64,000 bases of DNA from CAWAQA01 sp963784065 (GTDB lineage Bacteria > Acidobacteriota > Vicinamibacteria > Vicinamibacterales > UBA2999). The stretch covers positions 62,001 through 126,000 of the forward strand of contig CAWAQA010000005.1 of the NCBI GenBank assembly GCA_963784065.1. Reading direction: 5' to 3'. The position numbers were made by a program, and so were the translations under genes. Position 1 is the first letter of the stretch. The number at the start of each line of letters is the position of its first letter. The notes below the pieces were generated by a model. It did not search any database, had not been told where the DNA came from, and saw nothing but the letters and a program-made list of their open reading frames with translations. Shown one piece after another: positions 36,693 to 47,627 of this stretch.

Positions 36693-37041
36693 TTAGGTCC
36701 TCTCCGGACGTCCCTTGGGCGCTCGGAAGAGGCGAATTGTAGCGATCTGCCACCTCGAAGCTCAACCCGTTTTTGCGGAATCTTCTCCGCTCCAGCCAAA
36801 GCTCATCAGCGAGCATGTTCCTTCTAATTGCTTGTTATTAAATGGCTTAGCCAGTGATAGTGCCTGCTTTGACATGGATGAGTCGGTTGCGCCCTCTTTT
36901 CTCAGTTCCGGCGAAACCGTGCCGATTACAGGCGAAGCGACAACGTAACACGGTCTGGCTCAACCTGTCGTATTCTTTGTGTCCCTTCATACAACGTTCA
37001 GCGGGCACGTCCCATTTATTCAATTGATTCGAGGAGTGCAG
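36693..37041. other. AT-richer divergent intergenic region
   Basis: 349 bases between the divergent DGQHR and DUF5916 genes, visibly lower in GC than its surroundings. A 77-codon open frame at 36715 has no protein-like features. GAGGAG at 37031 is the ribosome-binding site of the DUF5916 gene. I see no clear promoter boxes or repeats. Confidence 0.5.
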
Positions 37042-39264
37042 ATGGTTACGGCTGGCGTGCGACACGGCGTTCTCGTCGGGATTGTGGGCACGGGGCTCGT
37101 GCTCGCCCACAGCGCCGGCGCAGGCGCAGCAGGAACCCGCCCGCCGGCTCGAGGCGGTGCGCCTGGCCGGAGAGATTACCCTGGACGGCGCGCTGGACGA
37201 GGCGTCCTGGAGCCAGGCGCCGATCGCGCATCAGTTCATCCAGAACGACCCGCGCGAAGGCATGCCGGCGACCTTCGATACCGAGGTGCGCGTCCTCTAC
37301 GACGATGACGCGATGTACTTCGGCGTGTTCGCCAGGGACGACCAGCCGTCCCGGATCATCGCCAACGACCTGAAGAAGGACTTCAACATCGACCAGAACG
37401 ACGGCTTCCGGATCATCCTCGACACCTTCCACGACGAGCGCAACGGCTACCAGTTCGCGACCAATCCGGCGGGCGCGAAATGGGATGCACAGATGGTGAA
37501 CGAAGGACGCGAGAACAATGCGGACTGGGACGGCATCTGGGACGTCGCCACACAAATCACGGAGACCGGCTGGTACGCGGAGATTCGGATCCCGTTCCGC
37601 ACGCTGCGGTTCAGCGCGGCGGATGCGCAGATCTGGGGAATGAACTTCGAGCGCAAGGTGCGCCGGCTGAACGAGGACAGCTACTGGTCGCCGGTGCCGC
37701 GCATCTACGACATTCAAAGGGTGTCGCTGGCGGGAACGCTCGAAGGGATGCGCAACGTTCGACCGGGCAAGGACCTGCGCGTCAAACCGTACGTGCTGAG
37801 CAGCGGCAGCACGGTTGGCGGGCGGCCGACGCTCGGCGATTTCGACGCCGGGTTCGACGTGAAGTACGGCGTGACCACGGGACTCACGTGGGACTTCACC
37901 GTCAACACCGACTTCTCGCAGGTCGAGGCGGACGAACAACAGGTGAACCTGACACGGTTCAGCCTGTTCTTCCCGGAGAAGCGCGACTTCTTTCTCGAGA
38001 ACTCCGGCATCTTCCAGTTCGGCGGCGGCGGATTCAGGGCGGGGGCAACAGCATTACCGCCGGCCGGCAGAATCAATCGCAGGACATGCGCCTGTTCTTC
38101 AGCCGGCGGATCGGCTTGTCCGATGCAGGGCAGGCGATTCCGATCCTCGGTGGGACACGCTTGACCGGCCGGCAGGGCGTCTATTCGGTCGGCCTGCTGA
38201 ACATCCAGCAGCGCGAGGAGGGCCCCGTGCCCGCCACGAACTTCACGGCGCTGCGCCTCCGCCGCGACATCCTCGCCAACTCCGATATCGGCGCGATGAT
38301 CCTGAACAAGGAGGAGGCTGGCCCGCACTTCAATCGTGTCGCCGGCATCGACGCGAACTTCCGGTTTGGTGAGTACCTCACCACCGGCGGGTACGTCACC
38401 AAGACGTTCTCGCCAGCCGCGGCGGTCCCGGCGTCCGGCAACGAGTTCGCGACTCGCGCCAACGTGCTCTTCGACAGCCGCCGGACGAGGCTGGGGGCGA
38501 CGGTCACGACCATCGGTGGACGGTTCAACGACGAACTGGGTTTCGTACCGCGGCGCGGGGTCAACAACTACGAACTCCAGGGCAACTACCGGTTTCGTCC
38601 GCGCGCGGTATCGCGATGGATTCGTGAGATCCAGCCGCACTGGGTCCTCGACATGTTCACGTCCCAGTCGGACGGCACATTGGATTCGCGCTACCAGGAC
38701 TTCCACTTCCCGATCAACTTCCAGGACGGCACGTTCTTCGAAGCCGGCGTCAACCCGAACGTCGAAGTGATCAAGACGCCCTTCACCATCAACAGCGCGC
38801 GAGGCGTCCGCGTGAACCCGGGCCGCTACGAGTTCGACGAGTACTTCATCCTGGTGAACTCGAACGCGTCCGCTCCGGTCGCGCTCGGCGCCCGCTACTC
38901 GACGGGAGACTTCTACGATGGCTATCGCCGCAGCTATTCGCTCGGGCCGTCGTTCCGGTTGAGCGAGAACTTCAACACGTCGCTCAACCTGCAGATCCAG
39001 GATGTCGAGCTCTCGACCGGCGAATACGTATCGACGCTGATCACCGGCCGCGTCAACTACAACTTCAGCACGAAGATGTTCGTCAACGCGCTGCTGCAGT
39101 TCAACACAGACTCGCACCAGTGGAGCTCGAACCTGCGCTTCAACGTCATCCACCGCCCGCTCAGCGACTTCTTCCTCGTCTACAACGAGCGGCGCGACGA
39201 GCGATCGGGGGAATTGCTGGACAGAGCGCTGGTCGCGAAGGTGACGTATCTGATGGCGTTTTGA
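37042..39264 (+). CDS. DUF5916 outer-membrane protein with CBM9-like domain, frame broken
   Basis: About 740 residues. A signal peptide is followed by a carbohydrate-binding-family-9-like beta-sandwich (residues about 30-230: ITLDGALDEASWSQAPIA, VRVLYDDDAMYFGVFARDD, NGYQFATNPAGAKWD, WYAEIRIPFRTLRF). Then comes the DUF5916 region (DFTVNTDFSQVEADEQQVNLTRF, FFPEKRDFFLENSGIF) and a series of amphipathic beta strands ending in Phe (AKVTYLMAF), as in outer-membrane barrels. Frame breaks near 37120 and 38042 compensate each other. Such proteins are abundant in Acidobacteriota and Bacteroidota, with unknown ligand. GGAG precedes the ATG. Confidence 0.85.
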
Positions 39265-39338
39265 ACGGTGTGCGGTCTTGCGGTCTGCGAGCGAAGCGGG
39301 TCCGGAAAGACCGCCCTGGAACGCGCGCAATCCGGCGG

Positions 39339-39361
39339 GGCGGGTCCTTCACGGACCCGCC
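39339..39361. repeat. Palindromic repeat, GGCGGG type
   Basis: GGCGGGTCC-TTCAC-GGACCCGCC, perfect 9-base arms, between two convergent genes. Confidence 0.7.
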
Positions 39362-39373
39362 TGTTGTTCGTAG

Positions 39374-39395
39374 AGGCCGACCTTCAGGTCGGCCT
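39374..39395. repeat. Palindromic repeat, GGCCGACC type
   Basis: Preceded by TTCGTAG: AGGCCGACC-TTCA-GGTCGGCCT, perfect 9-base arms. Nearly identical copies lie at 45102 and 51619. Confidence 0.8.
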
Positions 39396-39403
39396 GGCGT
39401 GCC

Positions 39404-41584
39404 TCACTTCGCCAACGGGTCGGGCCGCAGCTGGAAATGCACGGCCTTGCTCGTCTGGCCCTTGCCGCCTTCGTAGTGCCAGGCGTTGTAGCTGCCGTAG
39501 TTCGCCCACAGGCCCTTGCCCTTCCAACCTGTCTTCGGATCGTCGATACGGCCGTCGAGCCCGCGGTGATAGAAGCCCATCGGGTACGGGACGCGGAGGA
39601 CGAGGAACTTGCCGCCGGAGAACGGCATCAGCGCGTCGGAGTAGGAGCCGGTCACAATCGGGGTGTTCTTGCCGAGGCCGAACGTGTCGAACTGATCGAC
39701 CCAGTTGTAGTAGAGCATGTCCGCGCTCGCCTCGTCGGTCACGCCCTTGAACTTCGGCCCCGGCGGCAGGTGGAGCGACCACCCTTCGGGACAGTGCTGA
39801 CCCGTCGCCGTCGGTCCGTTCACGACCTTGCACTTGCGCCGGTCGAAGCTGGCGAGGTGCCCGCTGCCGGCCAGCCCGGTCCAGACCACACCGTTGCGAT
39901 CGATGTCGATGCCGCGCGGCGCGTAGCCACTGACGGGTGACCTGGGGTTGTTGAAGGGCGGCTCGTATATTTCGGACAGCGCGGTGGCCGTCGGGTTCGC
40001 CCCGGGCACGACCCGGATGATCGAACCAGGCACGCCCGGCACCGCCACCCAGATCGACCCGTCGACCGGGCTGGGAATGACGCCGTAGCTGCCGCCCTGG
40101 ATGCGCTTGTCCTTGGTGGGATCGATCGGCTGATCGGGTTCGACGTAGGCATCACGCCTGCCGTTGGCATTGGTGTCGATGACGAACGGCGTCCACCCCT
40201 GCGATCGCACCGCGTCGCCGGTCTCGAGGAACATCTTGGTATTGAACCAGCCGAGGACCTGGCGCGGGCCGGCGCCGCCGCCGCTGCTCATCCACAGCGT
40301 GTTGTTGGCATCCTCGGCAAACTGCAGGTGGTGCGTTCCGAAACAGGTGTCGATGAACGTGAACTGCTTCGTCTTCGGATCGAACAGAGAGAGGTGGCGG
40401 GCGCTGGTCTCGAGCGGGAATGCCTGCGCGGAGGGATGGGTCGATCCTTCCTTGCAGAACGCCGGGTTCGCGGCGGCGCGAATCGCGTGCGTGAGCCAGA
40501 TCCGGCCGGCGTCGTCCATCATCGGGTTGTGCAGGCTGGGGCGGCTCGACCAGATGATTTCATCGCCCCAGTACGGCGACGGCTGCACCACGGTCTGCGG
40601 CGTTGCGAACGCGGTGTTCGGATCGCGGACCGGCACCGTCACGCCGCTCGCCGTGTGGCTTTTCGGATCGAGGATGTTCATCTCCGGCGCGCTGAACCGG
40701 GAGATGCTGTAGATGAGACCGTTGCCGTTGAGCGTGGGATTGCGCTTGTCGGTCGAGATCGTGTCGTGGACGAATCCCTTCGAGTCGGACCAGTCCCACA
40801 CGGTGACGACCACGTTGCGCTCCGCGCCCTGCGGCCGCGGCGGCGCCTGTGGCACTTCGCCCGCGGCGATGCGATCGCTCCAGTCGGCGTACATCGCGAG
40901 GCCGCGCTGCTTGCCGAAGCGCGTCAGCGTGGCGCTCATGTTGCCGCCCATCTGGCCCGACTGCAGGCGACGTTCCCACGCGGCCGCCGACGAATCGAAC
41001 GTGCCCAGGCTCTTCGGCATCTCGCGCGTGGGCTTGCTGCCGATTTGATGACAGGCGCCGCACCGCATCTCGTTGATCCAGTCGGCCTGGCTCCGCATCT
41101 CGGGCGGTATGCCATTGCCGTTGGGACCGGTGCCCGGGAACTCGCTCTTCGCTGGCGGCTGCGCAAGGGAGTACCAGTAGTTGGCTGGATAGTACTCGGC
41201 CGCCGCGCGCGCGTTGGGCGCCGCGACGGCGGTGAGGTTCAGATTCTTTCCAGGGGCGGACTGGACCTTCGCTGAGTCGACCAGCCCGTAGCCGCGCACC
41301 CACACGTTGTAATTGCCTTTGGGGAGATCCGGCACGACGTAGCGGCCGCGATCGTCGGTCACGACCATCCGCGCAAACTTGGTAGGCAGGTCGGTGGTTT
41401 CGACGATCACCCAGACGCCCGCCTCCGGTCCCCGCGGGCCGTTGACGACACCGCCGATGTCGTCGGCGTCGATGCGAACGGTCTCGCCAGCGGTTTGAAA
41501 GGCGCTGATTCCGGCCAGCGAGGCGACGACGAAGGCCGAGAGGGCAACGCCTGCGAATGCCTGAGGCAACCGTCTCTTCCTCAT
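39404..41584 (-). CDS. Secreted carboxypeptidase-regulatory / c-type haem / propeller protein
   Basis: 726-residue exported protein. Signal peptide (FAGVALSAFVVASLAGISAF), then a carboxypeptidase-regulatory-like beta-sandwich (IGGVVNGPRGPEAGVWVIVE, TDDRGRYVVPDLPKGNYNVWVRGYG). A haem c attachment motif CGACH follows within EMRCGACHQIG (about residue 180), then a long region with repeated Vgb-like blade motifs (AEDANNTLWMSSGGG, PSPVDGSIWVAVPGVPGSI, GIDIDRNGVVWTGL). This suggests a beta-propeller with redox or sensing function; substrate unknown. ATG 41584 is favoured by AGGAGG nine bases upstream. It is convergent with the DUF5916 gene. Confidence 0.78.
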   Translation of the reverse strand: MRKRRLPQAFAGVALSAFVVASLAGISAFQTAGETVRIDADDIGGVVNGPRGPEAGVWVIVETTDLPTKFARMVVTDDRGRYVVPDLPKGNYNVWVRGYGLVDSAKVQSAPGKNLNLTAVAAPNARAAAEYYPANYWYSLAQPPAKSEFPGTGPNGNGIPPEMRSQADWINEMRCGACHQIGSKPTREMPKSLGTFDSSAAAWERRLQSGQMGGNMSATLTRFGKQRGLAMYADWSDRIAAGEVPQAPPRPQGAERNVVVTVWDWSDSKGFVHDTISTDKRNPTLNGNGLIYSISRFSAPEMNILDPKSHTASGVTVPVRDPNTAFATPQTVVQPSPYWGDEIIWSSRPSLHNPMMDDAGRIWLTHAIRAAANPAFCKEGSTHPSAQAFPLETSARHLSLFDPKTKQFTFIDTCFGTHHLQFAEDANNTLWMSSGGGAGPRQVLGWFNTKMFLETGDAVRSQGWTPFVIDTNANGRRDAYVEPDQPIDPTKDKRIQGGSYGVIPSPVDGSIWVAVPGVPGSIIRVVPGANPTATALSEIYEPPFNNPRSPVSGYAPRGIDIDRNGVVWTGLAGSGHLASFDRRKCKVVNGPTATGQHCPEGWSLHLPPGPKFKGVTDEASADMLYYNWVDQFDTFGLGKNTPIVTGSYSDALMPFSGGKFLVLRVPYPMGFYHRGLDGRIDDPKTGWKGKGLWANYGSYNAWHYEGGKGQTSKAVHFQLRPDPLAK

Positions 41585-41689
41585 AATGTCTGACCTCCTA
41601 TATACCACATAAAGGTGTCGACGGTACATCCGCGAGGGAGATTGGTCAACAAGAGAAGCCGGCAGCCGGCCGCACGGCAGATGAACTCG

Positions 41690-42763
41690 CTACCGCCGTG
41701 TCAGCGACGGCTGGCCGACCGCGCCTGCGCGCTGCCGCCCGCGGCCCGCGACCAGGTGATCTTTCAGCTTCACCAGCCCGAACAGGAACAGACTGAAAAG
41801 GACGAATGCGACTCACGGCGGCCGGGAACGGCAGCTGCCGATGCAGCGGCGTGCTGACGACGCCATAGACCATCTCGACGTGAATCCAGTACACGAACAG
41901 CGACGCGATCCCGAACTCGCGCAGCGGTGAGCGCCCGGCACGCAGCGCGTTCCACGCATACGCGATCGGGACGAGCGTGACGAGAATGCCCAGTCGCAGG
42001 AAGAAAAACGTGGGAGAGCTCGTCCAGAAATCCGTCTCCTCGTAGAGCGGCGGCAGGAACGACGCCGCGTAGGCGCCGATGGCCAGGACGGGGCCGAGCG
42101 CCGCGAGCGCCAGCATCCTGCGCCGCTCGTCGCGATCGATGCGCGCGGCATCGAGCCACATTCCGAGGGCGCCGCCCGCCAGGAGAAAGCCTGCCCACGG
42201 GAACAGGGTGAACGTCGTGCGGCCGGGCGACGGGCGAAGGTACCATTCGATCGGGTCAGGCACGACGTCGAGCAGCGGCGTCGCCCGGATAAGCGGAGTC
42301 AGCATGGCGGCGGCCACGGCCGCGCCGGCGAGCAGCAGCGCCCGTGACCAGCGCCCCCGCCCCAGGCCCCACAACACGGCGGCCGCGAGCATGGCGATCC
42401 CCATGATGTTGAGGATGTCCACCTTGAGCAGCGTCCGCCCGGGTTCTCCGCCGCTGATGATCCACGACTGCAGCCGGAAGAGGAACGCGAGGCCGACGAT
42501 CTGCCAGGCCCGCCTGCGCGCAAGCGCCGCTACCTCCGCCGCGGCGTCGCTGCTGGCGCAGCCGCGAGCCGGCCGCGAGTGCGAGCGCGATGCCGGCCAG
42601 GAACAGGAAGATCGGCGCGCCGATGCCGCCGAGGATCATCGCCCACGCATACGCCGGATGATCCGCGATCGGCTGGACGCGTCCACGCATCGAGCGTGTG
42701 CGCCTCGATCATGATCAGCACGCCGACGCCGCGCAGCCAATCGAGGTATGCCCGGCGGCTCAC
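41690..42763 (-). CDS. Multi-pass membrane protein, DUF1624/HGSNAT-like acyltransferase, frame broken
   Basis: About 357 residues with around ten membrane helices, resembling the heparan-alpha-glucosaminide N-acetyltransferase-like DUF1624 family. Family-like features are RRAYLDWLRGVGVLIMIEAHTLDAW at the start (His near the first helix), WAMILGGIGAPIFLFLAGIALALA, VDILNIMGIAMLAAAVLWGLGRG and FGIASLFVYWIHVEMVYG. Three frame breaks (near 42690, 42545 and 41820) divide it; the corrected end reads FVLFSLFLFGLVKLKDHLVAG and stops at 41690. GTG 42763 overlaps the osmC stop. It probably acylates a periplasmic sugar or glycan; the substrate is not deducible. Confidence 0.72.
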
Positions 42764-43191
42764 GGGTGTACGGCGTAGGTCGTGGTGAACTCGATGTCCT
42801 GCCGGAACGAGTGCCACACCGAACAGTACTTGTCGCGCGAGAGCGCGATGGCCCGCTCCACCGCGTCGGCGGGGACGGCGCCGGTGACGTGGAAGTGCAG
42901 CGTGATGCGCGTGTAGCGCCGCGGCGGCTCCGCCGCGCGTTCGCCCGAGAATGAGGCGCGAAGTCCCGTCAACGGGTGCCGGCCCTTCTGCAGGATGGAA
43001 AGCACGTCCACCGCCATGCAGCCCGCGAGCCCGAAGCCCGCCAGCTGCATGGGCGAGGGGCCGGCCGCGCCGTCACCATCGATGACGATCGCGTTGGGCC
43101 CGCTGGTGGCGCCGAAGCGCAGGTGATCGGACCAGATCAGTTCGGCGGTCACGGGTGGCTTCGCGTCGCTCACCGACGAATTATGCTGCAA
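42760..43191 (-). CDS. OsmC-family peroxiredoxin-like protein
   Basis: 143-residue OsmC/Ohr-superfamily protein. The two redox Cys residues are in GLAGCMAVDVLSIL and KYCSVWHSF, at the expected spacing, and the PSPMQLAGFGL helix precedes the first. Members reduce organic hydroperoxides with lipoyl or other thiols; this one is nearer the general OsmC/YhfA type than Ohr. It is first gene of a unit with the membrane acyltransferase-like gene (GTGA overlap). Confidence 0.88.
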   Translation of the reverse strand: MQHNSSVSDAKPPVTAELIWSDHLRFGATSGPNAIVIDGDGAAGPSPMQLAGFGLAGCMAVDVLSILQKGRHPLTGLRASFSGERAAEPPRRYTRITLHFHVTGAVPADAVERAIALSRDKYCSVWHSFRQDIEFTTTYAVHP

Positions 43192-43235
43192 TCCGTCGCC
43201 GCTCCATTCCGCGTCCTCAGTTGTGGTGGAGCACG

Positions 43236-43255
43236 CTTCCGGCTTCAGCCGGAAG
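43236..43255. repeat. Palindromic repeat, CTTCCGGC type
   Basis: CTTCCGGCT-TC-AGCCGGAAG, perfect 9-base arms, between the divergent osmC-like and OmpA-family genes. Confidence 0.7.
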
Positions 43256-43396
43256 TGGACACATCTCTCGCGCTTGTCCGCGGCCGTGCTACGATCCCGT
43301 CGAGCTTCGATAACGGACGAGCAGATACCCGGCCGTACGCTCCCGCTCAGCTGGGATGGCGAGTGGCTTGCTCACATTCGGGCTGGAGGTCTTGTC

Positions 43397-45038
43397 ATGT
43401 CCAGGAGAACCACGGCGGCGTTGTTGATCGTGGGCGGTCTCGCTGCGAGCGCGGCGGCACCCCGAGCCACGGCTCAGGATCAGCCCGTCTTCAGGGTCGT
43501 TGTCGTCGGACGCACGACGCCGGCCATCAACTATCGCCCCCGCAGTGGCGAGACGAAGATCGATTTCGTCGGTACACCCCTCTCACCGCAGGCACGCGGT
43601 GACGCGACGGTCAAAGGCGAAAAGGGGTACATCGAGATCGACGCCAACTTCGAAAACCTTCAGGCGCCCACACGCTTCGGGCCCGAGGACCTCACCTACG
43701 TCGTGTGGGCCATCACTCCCGAAGGCCGGGCGACGAACCTCGGCGAGCTGCAGGTGTCGGGCGACGACGGCGAGCTGCGGGTGACGACCGAGCTGCAGGC
43801 GTTCGGCTTGATCGTGACCGCCGAACCCTACTTCGCCGTCACCCAGCCGAGCGACGTCGTCGTCATGGAGAACGCCCCGCGCAGGGAAGGCGTCTTCCAG
43901 GACAAGACGATTGGAAGCATGGAAGTGATCGAAGCCAAGTACGAGCTGCTCAAGCGCGGCACGTACCTGATGAATCACGACGCGGCGCGGCTCAAGATCA
44001 AGCCGCTCGAGCCGGGCGCCCCGCTCGATCTCGCGGAAGCGCGCAACGCCGTCGAGCTCGCGCGGCTTGCCGGCGCCGACCGGCATGCGGCAGACACGTT
44101 CGCCAAAGCGCACGCGCCTGCTCGGCGACGCCGAGCTCGCGCGCGAACAGCGCCGCAACCGCAACATGATCATGCAGCCCGCACGGCAGGCGGCGCAGAC
44201 GGCGGAAGACGCACGGCTGATCGCGCTGCAGCGCCAGGAAGAGGAGTTCAACGCGAACCAGCGGAAGCTCTCCGAGGAACGCGAGGCCGCGGCGCGTGCG
44301 CAAGCCGAGGCGGCACGTGCGCAAGCCGAGGCCGAGGCCGCCCGCCGGTCGCAGGCCGAGAACGACCGGCTGAAGGCCGAGGCGGATCGTCTCGCCGCGG
44401 AGCGCGCCAGGGCCGATGCCGACATGGCGGCGCAGCGGATGGCGCAGGAACGCCAGGCCGCCGAGGCGGCGCGGGCGCAGGCGGATGCCGCTCGTGCGGC
44501 GGCGGATGCGGCCCGCCTGGCGGCAGAAGGCCAGGCCCAACAGGCCCAGGCGGCAGCCGCGCAGGCCGATCGCGAGCGAGCCGAACTTCGCGAGAAGCTG
44601 CGGCAGCAGCTCAGTCAGGTGCTGGAAACGCGCGAGACCGCACGCGGGTTGATTGTCAACGTGTCCGACGTGCTGTTCGACTTCGACAGCGCCAACCTGA
44701 AACCTGGCGCGCGGGAGAAGCTGGCGCGCGTGTCCGGCATTCTCCTGACAACGGCCGGCCTCAACATCGAGGTCGAGGGGCATACCGACAACGTCGGCTC
44801 GGACAGCTACAACCAGCGCCTCTCGGAGCAGCGCGCCTCCTCGGTACGCGACTACCTGCTTCGTCAAGGCATCATGCCGACCGCCGTTGCGACGTCGGGA
44901 TTCGGCGAGAGCCAGCCGGTTGTCGCCAACGACAGCGCAGCAGGCCGTCAGCAGAATCGTCGCGTGGAGCTCGTCGTGTCAGGCGATGCCATCGGCACGA
45001 CATCGACGACGACCACGACGATTCGCCGCGATCAGTAA
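43397..45038 (+). CDS. OmpA-family protein with beta-domain and Ala-rich coiled coil
   Basis: About 547 residues: signal peptide (AALLIVGGLAASAAAPRATA), an N-terminal beta-rich domain (residues about 30-160), then a long Ala/Glu/Arg/Gln coiled coil (EREAAARAQAEAARAQ and similar). The C-terminal OmpA peptidoglycan-binding domain has LFDFDSANLKP, EVEGHTDNVGSDSYNQRLSEQRA and QQNRRVELVV. A frame break near 44112 falls between the beta domain and the coiled coil. ATG 43397 has GGAGGT six bases upstream. It presumably spans the periplasm and anchors the envelope to peptidoglycan. Confidence 0.88.
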
Positions 45039-45057
45039 CCGGTGTGTTCTGCGTGAA

Positions 45058-45123
45058 AGGCCGAAACCTTCAGGTCGGCCTAACCAGCTTGATGTTCGTA
45101 GAGGCCGACCTTCAGGTCGGCCT
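45058..45123. repeat. Two GGCCGACC-type palindromes in tandem
   Basis: Imperfect copy 45058-45081 (AGGCCGA...TCGGCCT) and perfect copy 45102-45123 preceded by TTCGTAG. A degenerate copy in the opposite orientation follows at about 45130-45157. Confidence 0.75.
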
Positions 45124-45172
45124 AGGCCGCACCGAAGGCCCGGCCTCTACGAATACCTGTCAGCCCGTAGAC

Positions 45173-45373
45173 TCAGCGGATGAGCGTCAGCGGCTTGGCT
45201 TCCGAGGAAACCGGCTGGGCATTCTTCTGCGCCTGCGCGGCAGGGCACGACGCGCACTTCGGGGCGCCGCCGGCCGACGGCACGACGGTGGTGAAGACGC
45301 GACGGACGACCACCCATGCCGCGCCGGCGGCCGCCAGCGTCACGATCGCATGCTGGATGAAGTCGGCGGTCAT
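45173..45373 (-). CDS. FeoB-associated Cys-rich membrane protein
   Basis: 66 residues: one membrane helix (FIQHAIVTLAAAGAAWVVV) followed by a short tail with CASC. This matches the small FeoB-associated Cys-rich membrane protein family, often placed directly after feoB. The start ATG shares one base with the feoB TGA stop. It possibly assists iron delivery or FeoB assembly, but the function of the family is unproven. Confidence 0.8.
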   Translation of the reverse strand: MTADFIQHAIVTLAAAGAAWVVVRRVFTTVVPSAGGAPKCASCPAAQAQKNAQPVSSEAKPLTLIR

Positions 45374-47340
45374 CACGAGACTCCGAGGGCCAGGAGGCCC
45401 TGGTGCACGATGAGCGCGGCGACGTACGCCACCGTGGACATGTAGCCGAGCTGAAGCAGCGCGTAGCGGAGTTGCCCGTCTCCCGGCGGGTGACGGCGAG
45501 CGTCGGCAGGCACTGCATCGCGAGCACGAAGAACACCAGCGCGGCGGCCGCCGTGGCCGGGGTGAACACCAGCGATCCGTCGCTCCGCGTCATCGCGTGA
45601 ATTCGCGCGATCACGCCTTCATCGACCTCCGCGTCGCCTCCGCCGCCCACCAGCACCGACATCGTCGACACGAAGACTTCGCGCGCCAGGAAGCTGGTGA
45701 GGACGCCGACGGTGAGCTGCCAGTCGAAGCCGAGCGGACGGAACACCGGCTCCGCCAGGCGTCCGAGCTGGCCGGCGAAGCTGCCCGCCTGCTCCGCGCG
45801 CACCTGAAGAACGTCCGCCTCGGCATCGAGTCCCTGGGCGCGGAGCGCCTGCACCTCAGGACCCGGCTCCACTTTCGGATAGGCACTCAGCCACCACATG
45901 ACGATGCAGATGGCGATGATCACGGTGCCGGCGGTCCGCAGGAACGTGAGCCCCTGGTCCTTCGCCGTGAGCAGCGCGTTCCTGAGCGACGGCACCTTGT
46001 AAGTGGGCAGCTCGAGCACCATCGGGCGCGCCCGCCCCTTCAGGATGGTGCGGCCGAACAGGACCGCGCTCAGCAGCGCCGCGGCGGCGCCGAGCAGGTA
46101 GCAGCCGACGAACGCGAGCGCGGCGAGGCCGGGCCGATCCGGCGAAGATCAGGCTGGTCAGCAGCACGTAGACCGGCAGCCGCGCCGAACAGCTCATGAA
46201 CGGCGCCACGAGGATCGTGGCGAGGCGGTCGCGGCGATCGGGAATGAGCCGCGTGCTCATGATCCCGGGCAGCGCACACGCATGCGACGTGAGCAGCGGC
46301 ACGAACGCGTGGCCCGGCAGGCCGAAGCGATACAGCAGCCGGTCCATCACGAACGCGGCGCGCGCGAGGTAGCCCGTGTCTTCGAGCAGGCTGATGAGGA
46401 AGAACAGCAGGCAGATCTGCGGCAGGAACACGACCGTGCCGGCGATGCCGCCGACGATGCCGTCGGTCAGCAGGTCGCGAACGGGTCCCTCGGGCAGCTG
46501 GCTGCGCACGAGATCGCCGAGGGTCGCGAACGTCGCCTCGATGAGATCCATCGGGACCGTCGCCAGCGTGAACAGCGTGTAGAACAGCGCGGCCATCACC
46601 GCCGCAAACGTCAGCAGGCCCAGCACCGGATGCGTGAAGACGCGATCCAGCCGCTCGGCGAACGTGTCGGTCGCCCCGTCGGCCGAGCCCGATGCCGACT
46701 CCGCGACGACGCTGTCGGCCCAGGCCGTGAGCGCTTCCGTGGTCGCGTCGGCCAGCGGCAGGTCGCTCGGACGCGACAAGGGCTGTGTGCCGGCCATCGT
46801 GGCCGCGATGGCGCGCCGCAACGAATCGAGGCCGTCGCCCTTCCGCGCAATCATCGGCACCACGGGCACCCCGAGCCGCCGCGCCATGGCGCCGGTATCG
46901 AGGGTGAGGCCGCGCCGCTGCGCGAGGTCGATCATGTTCAGCGCGACGACGACCGGCTGGCCGTAGGCGAGCAGCTCGCCGACGAGCACGAGGTTCCGCG
47001 TGAGGTTGCACGCGTCCACGAGGACCACGACCATGTCGGGGGGGACGCCGCGCTCGCCGGCGAGGACCGCACGCACGATGCGTGTTTCGGGCGAGTGGTA
47101 GCGGAGGTCGTAGACGCCGGGAAGATCGAGGACGTCCACCCGGCGGCCGTGCACGTCGCAGTGACCCGTGCGGACCGAGGTCGTCGTCCCGGGGAAATTC
47201 GACGTCTTCGCCCGCGCGCCGCAGAGGACGTTGAAGAGCGTGGTCTTGCCGGTGTTCGGATTGCCGAGCAGCGCGACGCGCGCGGTGCCGGCGGCGACCG
47301 CCGCCCCGGCGCGATCAGCTGTCGGCAGCGTGACTGGCAT
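45373..47340 (-). CDS. feoB: Ferrous iron transport protein B, frame broken
   Basis: About 655-residue inner-membrane Fe2+ transporter with an N-terminal G domain: G1 GNPNTGKTTLFN, G2 region NFPGTTTSVRTG, G3 DLPGVYDL, G4 NMID. Gate regions are LTSHACALPGIMSTR and the matching second gate around LPTYKVPSLRNALL. Two frame breaks, near 46138 and 45478, interrupt the C-terminal membrane part; corrected ends are VGCYLLGAAAALLSAVLFG and VAYVAALIVHQGLLALGVS. The start overlaps feoA. The order feoA, feoB, Cys-rich protein is a standard iron uptake operon. Confidence 0.93.
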
Positions 47341-47602
47341 GACCACTGGCCTGACGCGGCTCGCCCTCGAGCACGACGTAGATGTTGCCCGCCACCGAGC
47401 TGGAGAGGCCGATACGGGTGGCGCGCACCTGGATGATCAACGGTTCGCCACACTTGCAGACGCGCAGACGCGACGCGTCGGTCAAGCCGAGCGACCGCAG
47501 CAGCGATCGTGTCTCGTCGTCCAGCCGCGTGGTGTGCAGGCGGGCGGAGACACCGACGTCAACCGTCGTCAACGGAACAGGGACCTGTGAGTCGGGGATC
47601 AC
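47315..47602 (-). CDS. feoA: FeoA-family protein
   Basis: 95-residue SH3-like cytosolic partner of FeoB. Family pattern: VDVGVSARLHTTRLDDETRSLLRSLGLTDASRLRVCKCGEPLIIQVRATRIGLSSSVAGNIYV. GTG 47602 is preferred, with AGGATCG upstream. A TTG at 47644 would place the start inside a palindrome. It overlaps feoB, consistent with equimolar production. Confidence 0.88.
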   Translation of the reverse strand: MIPDSQVPVPLTTVDVGVSARLHTTRLDDETRSLLRSLGLTDASRLRVCKCGEPLIIQVRATRIGLSSSVAGNIYVVLEGEPRQASGHASHAADS

Positions 47603-47627
47603 GAGTGGGCCGATCCTAGCACACAAT

